From assembly GCA_932521025.1 (NCBI GenBank), contig OW051472.1, positions 8,990,001-9,054,000 of the forward strand: 64,000 bases of DNA. Direction: 5' to 3'. Position numbers and translations under genes: made by a program. Position 1 is the first letter of the stretch. Every line of letters begins with the position of its first letter. A model generated the notes under the pieces. That model searched no databases and was not told where the DNA came from. It saw only the letters and a program-made list of their open reading frames with translations. The DNA is from Oscheius onirici. Lineage: Eukaryota; Nematoda; Chromadorea; Rhabditida; Rhabditidae. Shown one piece after another: positions 21,201 through 30,450 of this stretch.

Positions 21201-23803
21201 AGTATCTTGTTTTAGGTCAATACAGAGATAAGGTCAAGATCAATTCGACAGTCTCCAATAACGAGCCTTGCGTCATTGCTTTCACTTTCCAAACGTCTTT
21301 CTACGGACTGGACAATTGGGATAAGAGACAGGGTAGGTTCGAGCCTAGTGAGCCAGAAATTAGTGAGACTGGACCCCCTTACAGAAAATACAGAGACCAA
21401 TTTCAAGCAGCTACCGTAAAAGTGCTAATAAAAGCGCCCCTGTACGCAATTACGCACGCATTTTTTTTCGGGGTGAAGACATAATTTTTCAATTTATATT
21501 ATATTTTTCCTTAGTATACCGTAAAACCTCTATTAGAAGCCCCGGGGCATCTAATTTTCAATAACCTCATTTTTGGGGGGGGGGGGGGGGGCTTCTAATT
21601 TTCGATCGAAATTTTTTATTTTCGGCCCGGGACGGGCCGAAAAACTCGAAAAATTTGCAAGAAAAAGGTAGGTTTCAACACCAAATTTCAAGTTTTTCCC
21701 ACATTTTTAAGAAAATTTCGGGTTTAATCAACTCATTTACTCCAACGTATAACAAACAAAAGTTTCTCTTCGAAGTCTATTCTACCACGCTGGTTCGGGT
21801 TCTGCTGGTGTCTGTCATCACGAAAGAATCCTCCACGTTGTCCTCCAAACTATCCTCCATAGCGTCCTCCACGATGATTGAATTATTGTCCCTTGCCATG
21901 GCGGCATTCCTCGTCACGATTGTTCATCCGGGCATCGACAGCAAAGAGAGAGTGTCCTCCATGTGAGCGAGTTGGCGAGGTAGCACCGTCATCGTCAGAG
22001 AAGTAGTCTTTAGAATTCAGAGTCTTTGATCGGAGCGTAGAGGGCGAGTCGCCCTTGGTGAACTTGAGTACGGCATCCGACAGGATTCGGAATTGGCTGA
22101 GAGTGGTCACAACATCCCATCTTTTGTTCAGAGACTTCTCAGCTTCCGCCAGGTAGTTGGTGAGCTGGCGAACGGTCAAATCACTTTGAGGCGAGACACA
22201 GTACCTTGATGCCCAGTGTGAGGTAGTATCGCTTCGGGAAGTCGTGGCTCATTTCGTCTCCAGGAAAGAGACCAACGCGAAGACCTTCCTTGTACTGTTG
22301 AGCAAACTCGAGGTACAGGTTAGTAAACATCTCGGTCAAAACTCGGTGAGTCGTACAATACGAAGGAAAAAGAAGGAAAACTATGTTGTCTTTCTTCTTT
22401 GCCATCATCTGTAAGCTCTGTAGTCCGTTCCGGATGTGATCTTCTCGAAAGGAAGATCACCACGAAACGATAGACAGCTGCAGACGACATCATGACTTTC
22501 GAGGCATCCTCCAGAAAGTACAATAATAAAGTAATTATAAAAAAATCCTCTTCAGTTCCAAGCGACGGTTCTTCGGCATCTCATCCTCGTCACATTCACG
22601 AGAAGCCATTCTCCTTCTGCAATATGAAATTAATTCTGCTAAAAGTAAAAATAAACAAAGAGAATAATAAAACAGCAAAGATATTGGGAAAAACACAAAA
22701 TGAGACGAAATTGTAACATAAAAACGTTGAAAACCGCCAGATTTGGGGGGGGGCTTCAAATAGAGAGGGGGGGGGGCTTCAAATAGAGGTTTTACGGTAG
22801 TCTGTTCAAAATGTAGAGAGCATTTTTTGAATTGGCCCGCGCTTTCTTCTTAGAACAATTTTCAAATCAAATTGGCGGGAATTTAGCTGCGTAGCACGTT
22901 ACAGCATGTAAATGTTGGATACTCAGCCAATGAAAAAGCGCGGGTCAATTCAAATAATGCTCTCTATTTTTTGAACAGACTATAGCTGAGATGTCTATCT
23001 GTATGGGAAAAAAAATCGGAAAGTTGGGAAAAAATTTATCAACCCGACACAAATGCGTACGTAATTGCGTACAGGGGTGCTTCTATTAGAAGAAAAAATG
23101 AATTCAGCCGAACTGTTCCACTGGCGTCGAATCATCGCCGAGTATCCGGAGTACGACAGCTTCCTCTCCGGAATCTTCAGTCCTTTCCTCATTGACCAGC
23201 GTCGTACCATTGCTCCTTCTTCCATGCAGACCATCGGCTGTGCACTTGGTAAGACCCGGACATATCTGGTTGTAAGATAATCTTTCAGGAATGATGGCCT
23301 GTATTTCAATCCTTTTCCTTCCCGACGCACAATCAGTTTTCCTCATGACGTGGGCTCTTCTCTCGACTACCATGGGAGTTTGCGGTGGTCTGGCCTTGTT
23401 GGGATCCGACCTGGATTCGGTCAGTATGGGCTGTATCGTTATGGCTATCGGTCTGGCCATTGACTACTCTGTTCACATCTGCTACCGTTATCACAGATCG
23501 GAATGTCGAACGGCAGAAGGAAAGGTACGTTTCCTGGATTTCTGTCACTAATCCTTACAGGTACGCGACACTTTGAGAAGTGTTGCTTGGCCGATTTGTC
23601 AGGCTGCCGGATCCACTCTGACAGGTCTCTTTGTCACCGCCTTCGTTCCAGCCTATCTGGTCCGTGTCTTCTTCCAAACAGTCTATCTCGTCAACATTAT
23701 TGGGCTTTCTCATGCTCTCATATGGCTTCCACAGTTGATCTGTGCCCTGGACCCGTGCGAACGTGTCCCTTTGAGATTGCGAACAATCAAAGAAAAGTTA
23801 TAA
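18256..23803 (+). CDS. Patched-related (PTR) transmembrane protein
   Basis: Nematode PTR protein of the RND superfamily, related to Patched and DAF-6; about 12 membrane segments with a sterol-sensing domain, used in apical lumen, cuticle and vesicle trafficking processes. Seventeen exons include 18256-18462, 18503-18576, 18616-18800, 18838-19016, 19052-19269, 19300-19419, 19460-19582, 19624-19990, 20032-20118, 20160-20262, 20296-20341, 20680-20877, 20917-21177, 21216-21332, 23108-23248, 23289-23524 and 23561-23803. VGVDDDFLMIGAWRE in the first half and AIGLAIDYSVHICYRYH in the second are the paired RND aspartate motifs of TM4 and TM10. The start follows a tttttcag acceptor by one base. One intron is only 30 nt (19270-19299); another (21333-23107) holds nested transposons. 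Which PTR paralog this is cannot be told. Confidence 0.9.
20405..20500 (-). repeat. tRNA-like (SINE-type) relic
   Basis: On the minus strand, tggcctagtagctg (A-box-like) is followed ~35 bases later by ggttcgaatcc (perfect B-box). The T-arm and acceptor stem pair poorly and the anticodon is not standard, so this looks like a decayed tRNA or tRNA-derived SINE head rather than a working tRNA. It lies in the 20342-20679 intron of the PTR gene. Confidence 0.4.
21412..21516. repeat. Left half of a split MITE
   Basis: Starts taccgtaaaagtgctaataa and runs through gtacgcaattacgcacgcat to atatttttccttagta. It stops exactly where the next element begins. Its missing part resumes at 22983. Confidence 0.8.
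21517..22799. mobile_element. TA-flanked TIR element carrying coding-like sequence
   Basis: Ends are taccgtaaaacctctattag (left, 21517) and the complement ...aaatagaggttttacggta (right, to 22799), differing by about one base over 22. Each end is followed inward by a G/C homopolymer run. TA repeats flank it. The interior is not MITE-like: 21883-22609 on the minus strand is protein-like. This is the structure expected of a non-autonomous DNA transposon that has captured a gene fragment. It has no transposase. Confidence 0.7.
21883..22609 (-). pseudogene. Captured gene fragment, unidentified conserved-looking protein
   Basis: Minus-strand frames run ATG at 22609 (MASRECDEDEMPKNRR), then EDASKVMMSSAA, then TSGTDYRAYR, MMAKKKDNIVFLLFPSY, FPKRYYLTLGIK, LTNYLAEAEKSL and LSDAVLKFTKG, ending in TGA at 21883. 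The pieces lie in order but not in one frame. Two joins could be real 32-nt and 40-nt introns (at ~22470 and ~22155-22194); at least one other (near 22405) has no usable splice pair, and the first segment runs into a stop with no donor. I read it as a broken gene copy inside the TIR element. The family is not recognised. Confidence 0.5.
22800..22980. repeat. 181-bp palindromic TA-flanked element, copy 1
   Basis: Begins gtctgttcaaaatgtagaga and ends with the near-complement tctctattttttgaacagac; inner arms gaattggcccgcgctttc / aaaagcgcgggtcaattc also pair. TA dinucleotides flank it. A second copy in reversed orientation lies at 28415-28596. Confidence 0.8.
22983..23093. repeat. Right half of the split MITE
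   Basis: Resumes with gctgagatgtctatctgtat and ends gcgtacaggggtgcttctattagaag. Joined to 21412-21516 it rebuilds the element seen whole at 24144-24368. The PTR exon starts 15 bases beyond it, and the acceptor aattcag at 23101-23107 lies at its edge. Confidence 0.8.
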
Positions 23804-23906
23804 CTTGTATACCAAAAAAGCTGGCTAGTCTCTCGACTCATCCCTTTTACGTGTCTTTCTCACAATACTCAATACTCAAGAACAATTATATTTTTGTGCG
23901 CAATGT

Positions 23907-23912
23907 AATAAA
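23907..23912 (+). terminator. Poly(A) signal of PTR gene
   Basis: AATAAA about 100 bases after the PTR stop codon, just before the convergent glutamine synthetase end. Confidence 0.5.
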
Positions 23913-23939
23913 TCATTCATAGAGATTATGGAACTGTGA

Positions 23940-26048
23940 TCAGAAGTTGGGTACGTAGGTCATCGACAGTTTCCGATCTCTTCCAGACAGACAGCAAGTT
24001 TTGACCAGAGCTGACGTGACCTAAAAACTCTTCCTTTTAAAGCTAAGCAATTTAAACGAACTGTATAAGGGTCACAATTAGAAGATGGCCGACGGTCTTC
24101 CAGATATCCCTAAAACGGTTTAACTCTGACTGAAAAGACTAGATACCGTAAAAGCTCTAATAGAAGCACCCCTGTGCGCAATTACGTACGAATTTTTTTT
24201 CGAGGTGAAGACATAGTTTTTCAATATATATTATATTTTTCCTTGGTAACTGATATTTCTATCTGTATGGGAAAAATAGTCGGAAAATTGGGAAAAAAAA
24301 TTTATCAACCCGAAAAAAATGCGTACGTAATTGCGTACAGGGGTGCTTCTATTAGAAGAAATACGGTACTTACACATTGATCGTCAAAGACTTGTTTCGG
24401 AACTCGGATGGAACACTGTCTGTTGGCCACTCCCCAGGAGAAGGCATCAATCGTTTCCGTCTCATGGGCTCCGGTCAAACGTCGCTCGTTGTCGCGACCT
24501 CCGTGTGGATCTGAAATTTTATTTTCTCGTTGTCACAAATGTTGGAGAAACGTCTCAAGGTGTCGTAGTAGACCAGCTTGAAACCTCCTGGTTAATATTA
24601 AAAAAATCTGGCAAAGGAGGATTGAACTTGACTGGTACAACATTGGAAAAGGTCGCCTGGGCGCTTATGATATTTTTAATCCCGAGCAAAAGCTACTGCA
24701 CTCACCGTAGTAGGCAATATGCTCGCAATGCACTCCCGAAAGTCTCTGAATCGCCTCTTTGATGTGCTTGTAGCCGCCAGTTTCTCTCATCTTCTGAGTC
24801 GAGAAGTTGCAATGACAGCCGGCGCCTAGAAACCAAAAAGTTAATTCCATTTTTGTATGAAGTAACCATTCCAATCGCCGTCGACAGGCTTCGGGTCCAA
24901 GGAGCCGACGATTCCAAAATCTTCGCAGACTCTTAACAGGCGATCAAAGGAACTAAAAAAGTCAAACCTGTGAAGAATATAACGGGCAATCCAGAGCTGA
25001 TCGCCCATTGCGATTCCCTCACATGGTCCAACTTGGAATTCCCATTGGGAAGGCATCGACTCGGCATTGATGCCGCTGATCTTGATTCCGGCGTGCATAC
25101 AGGCACGGAAGTGGGCTTCGACTACCTCTCTTCCATAGACTTTGTTGGATCCTACTCCGCAGTAATATGGGCCTGCAATGGAAAGGTTCATGAAACCTGT
25201 CTTGCCTGGACCAGTCCATATTATTTCTCTTGTTTAATTTGGTTTTTAAGTTTTGGTTTGTTTTTTGGTTCTTTTTTAAGTTGGCTTTCTTGTAAAAAGT
25301 AGTAATTATCATAAAAGCTCTAATATCAGCACGCAATTACGTAAGAAAGACGGTACCTTGAGGAGCAGGGAAGCCGTTTCTCGGCCATCCATATGGATGT
25401 TTGTCGAGATTCATCAGAGTGTACTCTTGTTCCATTCCGAACCACGGATGCTGATCGGCACTCTTGTTCATTACCTCGACACACTGACGTCTATTATTCG
25501 TGGCTGAAAATAGAGGAAGTACATGGGGCTTGCTCTCACTAATATGCGACGTTTCAATTCAATTTATTAACGACTCACGTGTCGGTTCATAATTCTTGTC
25601 GAGTGTCTCGCAGAGCTGAAAATGGACTCATTATGCACGAGATTGGATTTGAACTTACGACGAGTTTGTTCGGTCCCGGACGAAAGGGATCCCGGTACAT
25701 GGCGACGGGTTTGATGAAAATATCCGACTCATCTCCGATGGCCTGACCCGTCGAAGTACCGTCGAAATTCCAGATGGGAAGTTCGTCGACCGACTTCGGC
25801 TCAAAGTCGAAGGTTTTCGTTTTGGCACGGAGAAATTCTCCCGTTCCATCAATCCAAATATATTCGACCTGGGAATGGCATGTTCTGAGGAGAAGAAAGG
25901 GGAAAATAGACCTGGACGAGGCCGGATTGATCGAGCCCACGATATGTGTCGATGACGGAAGACAGGCCGGAGATTTCTGCAAAGTTTTGATCAAAAACTT
26001 TTCTGGAAGAAAAGACTCACTGTCGTACTTTCTCTTGACTCCGTTCAT
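23940..26048 (-). CDS. gln: Glutamine synthetase
   Basis: Cytosolic ATP-dependent ligase making glutamine from glutamate and ammonia. Exons: 26048-26021, 25976-25912, 25868-25669, 25615-25579, 25503-25357, 25172-24968, 24931-24867, 24825-24706, 24510-24374, 24109-24062 and 24020-23940. Family marks in order: [53 protein letters not shown], the ATP/metal segment [34 protein letters not shown] and [15 protein letters not shown]. The 36-nt intron at 24967-24932 is a multiple of three; reading through it would insert 12 residues into the invariant HRVCEDFGI stretch, so splicing there is inferred. Two introns hold MITE sequence (24144-24368 whole; 25312-25346 remnant). A tttcttcag acceptor lies 11 bases before the ATG. 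Confidence 0.96.
24144..24368. repeat. Complete MITE (reference copy, ~225 bp)
   Basis: Starts taccgtaaaagctctaatag and ends ttctattagaagaaatacggta. Sub-terminal gcgcaattacgtacg pairs with cgtacgtaattgcgtac. The interior is AT-rich. Inserted in a glutamine synthetase intron. No coding capacity. Confidence 0.85.
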
Positions 26049-26789
26049 CTTGAAGACACCTGAAGAAAGAGAAATGAGAAGAGAAAATGAAGAAAAAAGA
26101 ATGTTTGCGGTGCATTTACGGGAATTCACATGACGGCCACGTGAAGACACAAACAGGCACAGAGATCAACGCGTCAACCTTTTTCGGTTCGAGAGAAAGA
26201 TTTGCAACGGGGGAGCATTGAGTTCAAGGAAAGAATGATAAACAAAAGAGAGAAAAGGAAGTAAGTTTTGTCCTGAAAGGAAATCAGAAAGAGGGGAGGA
26301 AGAAGAGTCGTCTATCTCTGCGCAAAGACCAAACCATCAACGAGGACGCTGTAACGGCCACACGTGTATTCAACGAAAACAATCTTTCAAAAGTTCAGAT
26401 TCTAAAAATCAAACGTTCTGCGATAATGGCAGAAGCTTGCAAGGAAAAGACGAGAGCAGAGGACGCGGGAGATAACATCAAGTGCACCGGGTGCATGGGA
26501 TCTGATCCCTCTGAGGTCTCAGTAATTAGGGCGGGAGAGTACAGGGAACTGAGAGCAATCGACTGTGGGAGAGAGGGCGGTCCGCGTGACAGAAGAGTGA
26601 TCTTTGATCCATGAGAAAAAGTTTAATTCTGTTTGCAATTTCCTTCAAGACAGGAACATGTTCTGTGATTAGATAAGAGAGCGTCCAGAAAACTAAACAT
26701 CAAAAAAGTAAGCATTTATTATGGAATGTACGAGATCAGCCGGAACTAGAAGGGATGACCAGAATATAAGCAGACTAGAAGTGAAGCAA
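26049..26789. other. Intergenic, no gene recognised
   Basis: Upstream of glutamine synthetase and downstream of iPLA2. Purine-rich in 26210-26340. No coding signal. Confidence 0.5.
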
Positions 26790-29700
26790 TCACGAGCGAA
26801 GAAGATCGACCAGTTGGTTGACCGAGTGTCGTTCCGAGCTCATATAAACCTTAATCGGGGCCGTAATCAGAGCGGAGTATCGACGTGAACTGACCTTTGT
26901 GTGCCAGAGCATCTCAATTAGAACGGAATTTCTCGTCTCTGCCAAGTCGATGGCCTCTTGAAGATGCGGAGAGAAGCGGAAGAATGGAATTGGAAGAGAA
27001 TGAGCCCAGGCTCGAGCACGAGAGACGGCAGTTCCGTCGGCTGAAGCAACTTGCTCAACGAGGACACTTTTCAGATGAACCACGGAGTCGATGACATTGA
27101 AAACTTTGCTAAAGTCTTGAATTCCTTTTGGCAGATCCAAATCGATGGTCTTCGATTCGACTACAGGCGACTTTCCAGTGCCCAGTGTGAGCATACAGCC
27201 GAGACGGACAGGTTTGTGTGTGCCCTAAAAATGGGCATGAAAGAGGAAAATTTTGACTGTTTTTAGCAGTTATTGGAAGCAGACAAGATGTATTTTATTC
27301 AGAATACCGAATCCTGATATTTTTTTACTAACAGCGCCACTTAATCAATGCCGTCCCAAATTTCTGGCAGTGTTCTGAGCTCGTACTGAACCTTGCCAAA
27401 ATCTTTTGAAAAATCGCTAAAAACAAACTACCGAGGCGTCCATTCGGCAAGCAGTATTGTAGTTTTGAATTTCAGCCAACAGCTCAGCGCTTGGATTGTT
27501 CGCTATGAGACCTCCATCCATCCAGATTTCGTTGACTGACGGGAAATATGTTGGAGCAGCACTGAACTCACAAAGATAAATGGCTGCTGAAGAAAGACTA
27601 CCTAGAACATCTGGCCGCCAACCAAGCCGGAGTCTTCTTCGGATCAGAGAAGTGTCTTTTTGAGTCTATGAAGCCAGTGCTGGAAGAGAGTTGGTAGGAA
27701 CGAACAATGTAAAGTTCGGGAGGTGAGACGTTGGCTTGACAAGTGGTCACCATAACTCTGTGAAATGTTTGAAAACAAAGAATACATTACTACAAACCGT
27801 TTCTTGTTCTGAGCAACCTGCTCCATCGTGGTCGTCTCTCCATATTCTTCTTTCAAGAGACGTTCAAGAGAGGCAGCACTGAAGGGTCTCTTTCCCATGA
27901 AGACGTCGTCCTAAAAAATTAAGAATGGAGAAATGTCAGCACTTACTTTGAGCCTGAAATAGAGATCTCTACAATGAGCGGGAGATTTTCCTTGAGCCAA
28001 GGCTAGAGCCAGAATAGCGCCAGTGGATGTTCCAGCCAACCATTGGAAATGGTCCATGATGGAGTGACCAAGACGTCGCTCAATTTCAATCAACATCTGA
28101 ATTTACGGTTATAAGATTTAGAAGGGACCTACCTGAATCAAAACCAGGCCACGGATCCCTCCACCATCCAAACTGAGAGCAAAGCATAAATTCTTTTTGT
28201 CCTCTTTTGAAATGTGATCCAGAGCAAGCTTCTGAGCAAACTCTTCCAGTTCTAGGAGTTTATAGATATTCAAAAAGGATTTTCGGACTCACTGTTAAGT
28301 TCAGCCGACGCAACTTCCTTCTTTCCCGTAGCTATGTTCAAAATATCGTCGACGTGAACTCTGGAAGCGTGATTTTTTACGACAAACTGTAGGGAGTCGG
28401 GGCAGTCATTTATAGTCTGTTCAAAACATAGAGAGCATAATTTGAATTGGCCCGCTCTTTTTGGTTGGCTGAGTATCCAACATTTACATGCTGCATCATC
28501 CTACGCAGCTAAATTCCCGCCAATTTGATTTGAAAAAAAGTTATATGAAGAAAGCGCGGGCCAATTTAAATTATGCTCTCTACATTTTTAACAGACTACG
28601 TCGCAAAAACTTCGAAAAAAAAACATCAAACTCTGTTCCCACGCTAATATGCCCTGCATTTTTAAAGGACTGTATATTTCTAGGGAAAAAAAGTTACCGT
28701 TTCTTGCTGCTAGCTGAATACTTGTAGACATCCAGACCTCCAGGAGTCTTGATGTCGACCGAGGCATCAAAAACGAGGAGTGTCTTCACAATCAGTAGGT
28801 TTTCGCCCTATCAAATCATATCTTGTCTTGTGTCTTCAACTCACAGCTACAGCTTTCATCAAAGCCGTTTCTCCTTTGCCGTCCGTGACGTTCACATTTG
28901 CTCCAAATGTCAGCAAAGTCACAACGACGTCGAGATCTCCTCTTTCAACTGCCAGATGCAGAGCCGTTGATCCAGTCTTGTCTTTGATGTTGAGATCGAT
29001 GTGCTGGTAGGATTTTCGGAGAAGAGCTGATAGAACTTGCGCGTCAAGATTTTTATGTAAAACTGTTCGATTGTGGCCATCCAGCTGTTCAACGACGCTC
29101 GGAGAGACCGTCGTAATCAGTTCTAAGACTCTGGAGGCGAATTTACACCAAAAAATAATCGAACTCACTTATTGAGAGCTTCAGACGACTTCAGACCGAC
29201 CAGAGCGTTCAGAAGTGGGCCAGAAGTCAGTGGTCCTAGAGGCGCCGATAGTCCTACAAACAGATGAAGATATATTTTTGATTACTTCCTACCCATGAGT
29301 AGTTGAACAGTCTCAAAGTTTGAGGCTCTGATAGCACAAGACAGTGGTGACAGTCCGTCGCCATCAAGAACAAGTAGGCATTTTTGAAAGGAGGAAGAAG
29401 TGGACAGTTCTTGAAGAACGGATGCACTCGCAGCTGCTGCCCAATGAACTACGGTCCTGCCACGAGCGTCCTGTTGGGTCAACGGGGCTCCTGAGGCAAA
29501 AAGTAAAAGAAGATGACAAGACCTTGCCGGCATTCAAAAGGAGACGAAGACACTCCATTTGGGACCGTTCAGCGGCGATGTTCAGAGGATAGCGACCGTC
29601 AGCTGTGGCGTATGCTAGCACTCTGCAAAAAAGAATGTTTTCCAACTTTCCAAAAAAGTAAATCTCAACCCGAAAGGTCATGTAAGCAAAAAAACCTACA

Positions 29701-30258
29701 GTTCGGTATCCTGTTGAATCATGGACATCAGATAGGAGGTAAAGCCACAAGCTACGGCATAATGAATAGCCGCCCAGTCGGGTTCTTTCCAGTACACGGA
29801 CATCAGAGCCTCCAATCTCGCTGGCATTTTTGCCTTGTCCAGTCCCACATCGACCAATGGATTCAGCTTGGCACAGAGCTGTCGAACGGCTTTCTCGTCC
29901 GACGTCTTCCACACACTCTGAGGCTGGGATAAAAAATTGATCGGAAGAGGAGGGAACCTTCGAGTCGGGAAGGAAGATTGCATGGAAAATGGGCCCATTT
30001 GATGTTGATTCGGAATGACAAGAAAAGTTGGTGAGAGCGTCATGTTTCAACATCTTTTTCAGACGACTCTCGGTCACTTTCTCAATCTAAAAGAGGAGTC
30101 AGGACCTAACGATTTTGAACCTTTTCTTCAGGTTCTCCAACTCGGGAAGAAGTCATCATTTCGGATATTTGGGTGGTCGCAGCGGAAAACATGCTTCTCG
30201 CATTCTCATTCGTTATGGCATTGCCCACAAAGGCTCCCACTCCACGAAGGAAACTCAT
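26790..30258 (-). CDS. Calcium-independent phospholipase A2 with ankyrin repeats (PLA2G6-like)
   Basis: Patatin-type lipase releasing fatty acids from the sn-2 position of phospholipids. About 15 exons; the first is 30258-30111 (MSFLRGVGAFVG) and the last 27234-26790. The N-terminal half has ankyrin repeats, clearest in DKTGSTALHLAVERGDLD and GKGETALMKAVA. The catalytic half shows the glycine-rich oxyanion motif LDGGGIRGL (~28150), nucleophile elbow AGTSTGAIL (Ser, ~28030) and DGGLIANNP (catalytic Asp, ~27510), the full patatin Ser-Asp dyad. The C-terminus matches PLA2G6 in SRARAW...YFR-like spacing. The start codon follows a caatatttag acceptor by one base, and the FAM114 stop lies 192 bases upstream, so this is probably the second gene of an operon. 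A 181-bp palindrome lies in the 28361-28697 intron. Confidence 0.93.
28413..28598. repeat. 181-bp palindromic TA-flanked element, copy 2
   Basis: Starts tagtctgttcaaaacatagag and ends ctctacatttttaacagacta. Interior matches the copy at 22800 in reverse orientation (ggctgagtatccaacattta here; its complement there). TA flanks at both ends. Inside an iPLA2 intron. Confidence 0.8.
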
Positions 30259-30450
30259 CCTAAATATTGAGATCTTATAAATCCACGAACTATTTTGAGA
30301 TCGATGGGAATAACCCCGCGAGATCAAAAAATAACAAATGTAATTGAAAGATTTATTATTCCCGCACGACTCAATAAATACTATACGTAACTCTATTCCA
30401 CCATATCACAGGATTATGTTTCGGAGAGACCCAGGAAGTAGGAAGGCAAT

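Noticed and set aside
24841-25191. Reading glutamine synthetase straight through 24967-24932
   Set aside because: It would insert 12 residues into the invariant HRVCEDFGI segment; a 36-nt intron with usable splice sites restores the family sequence.
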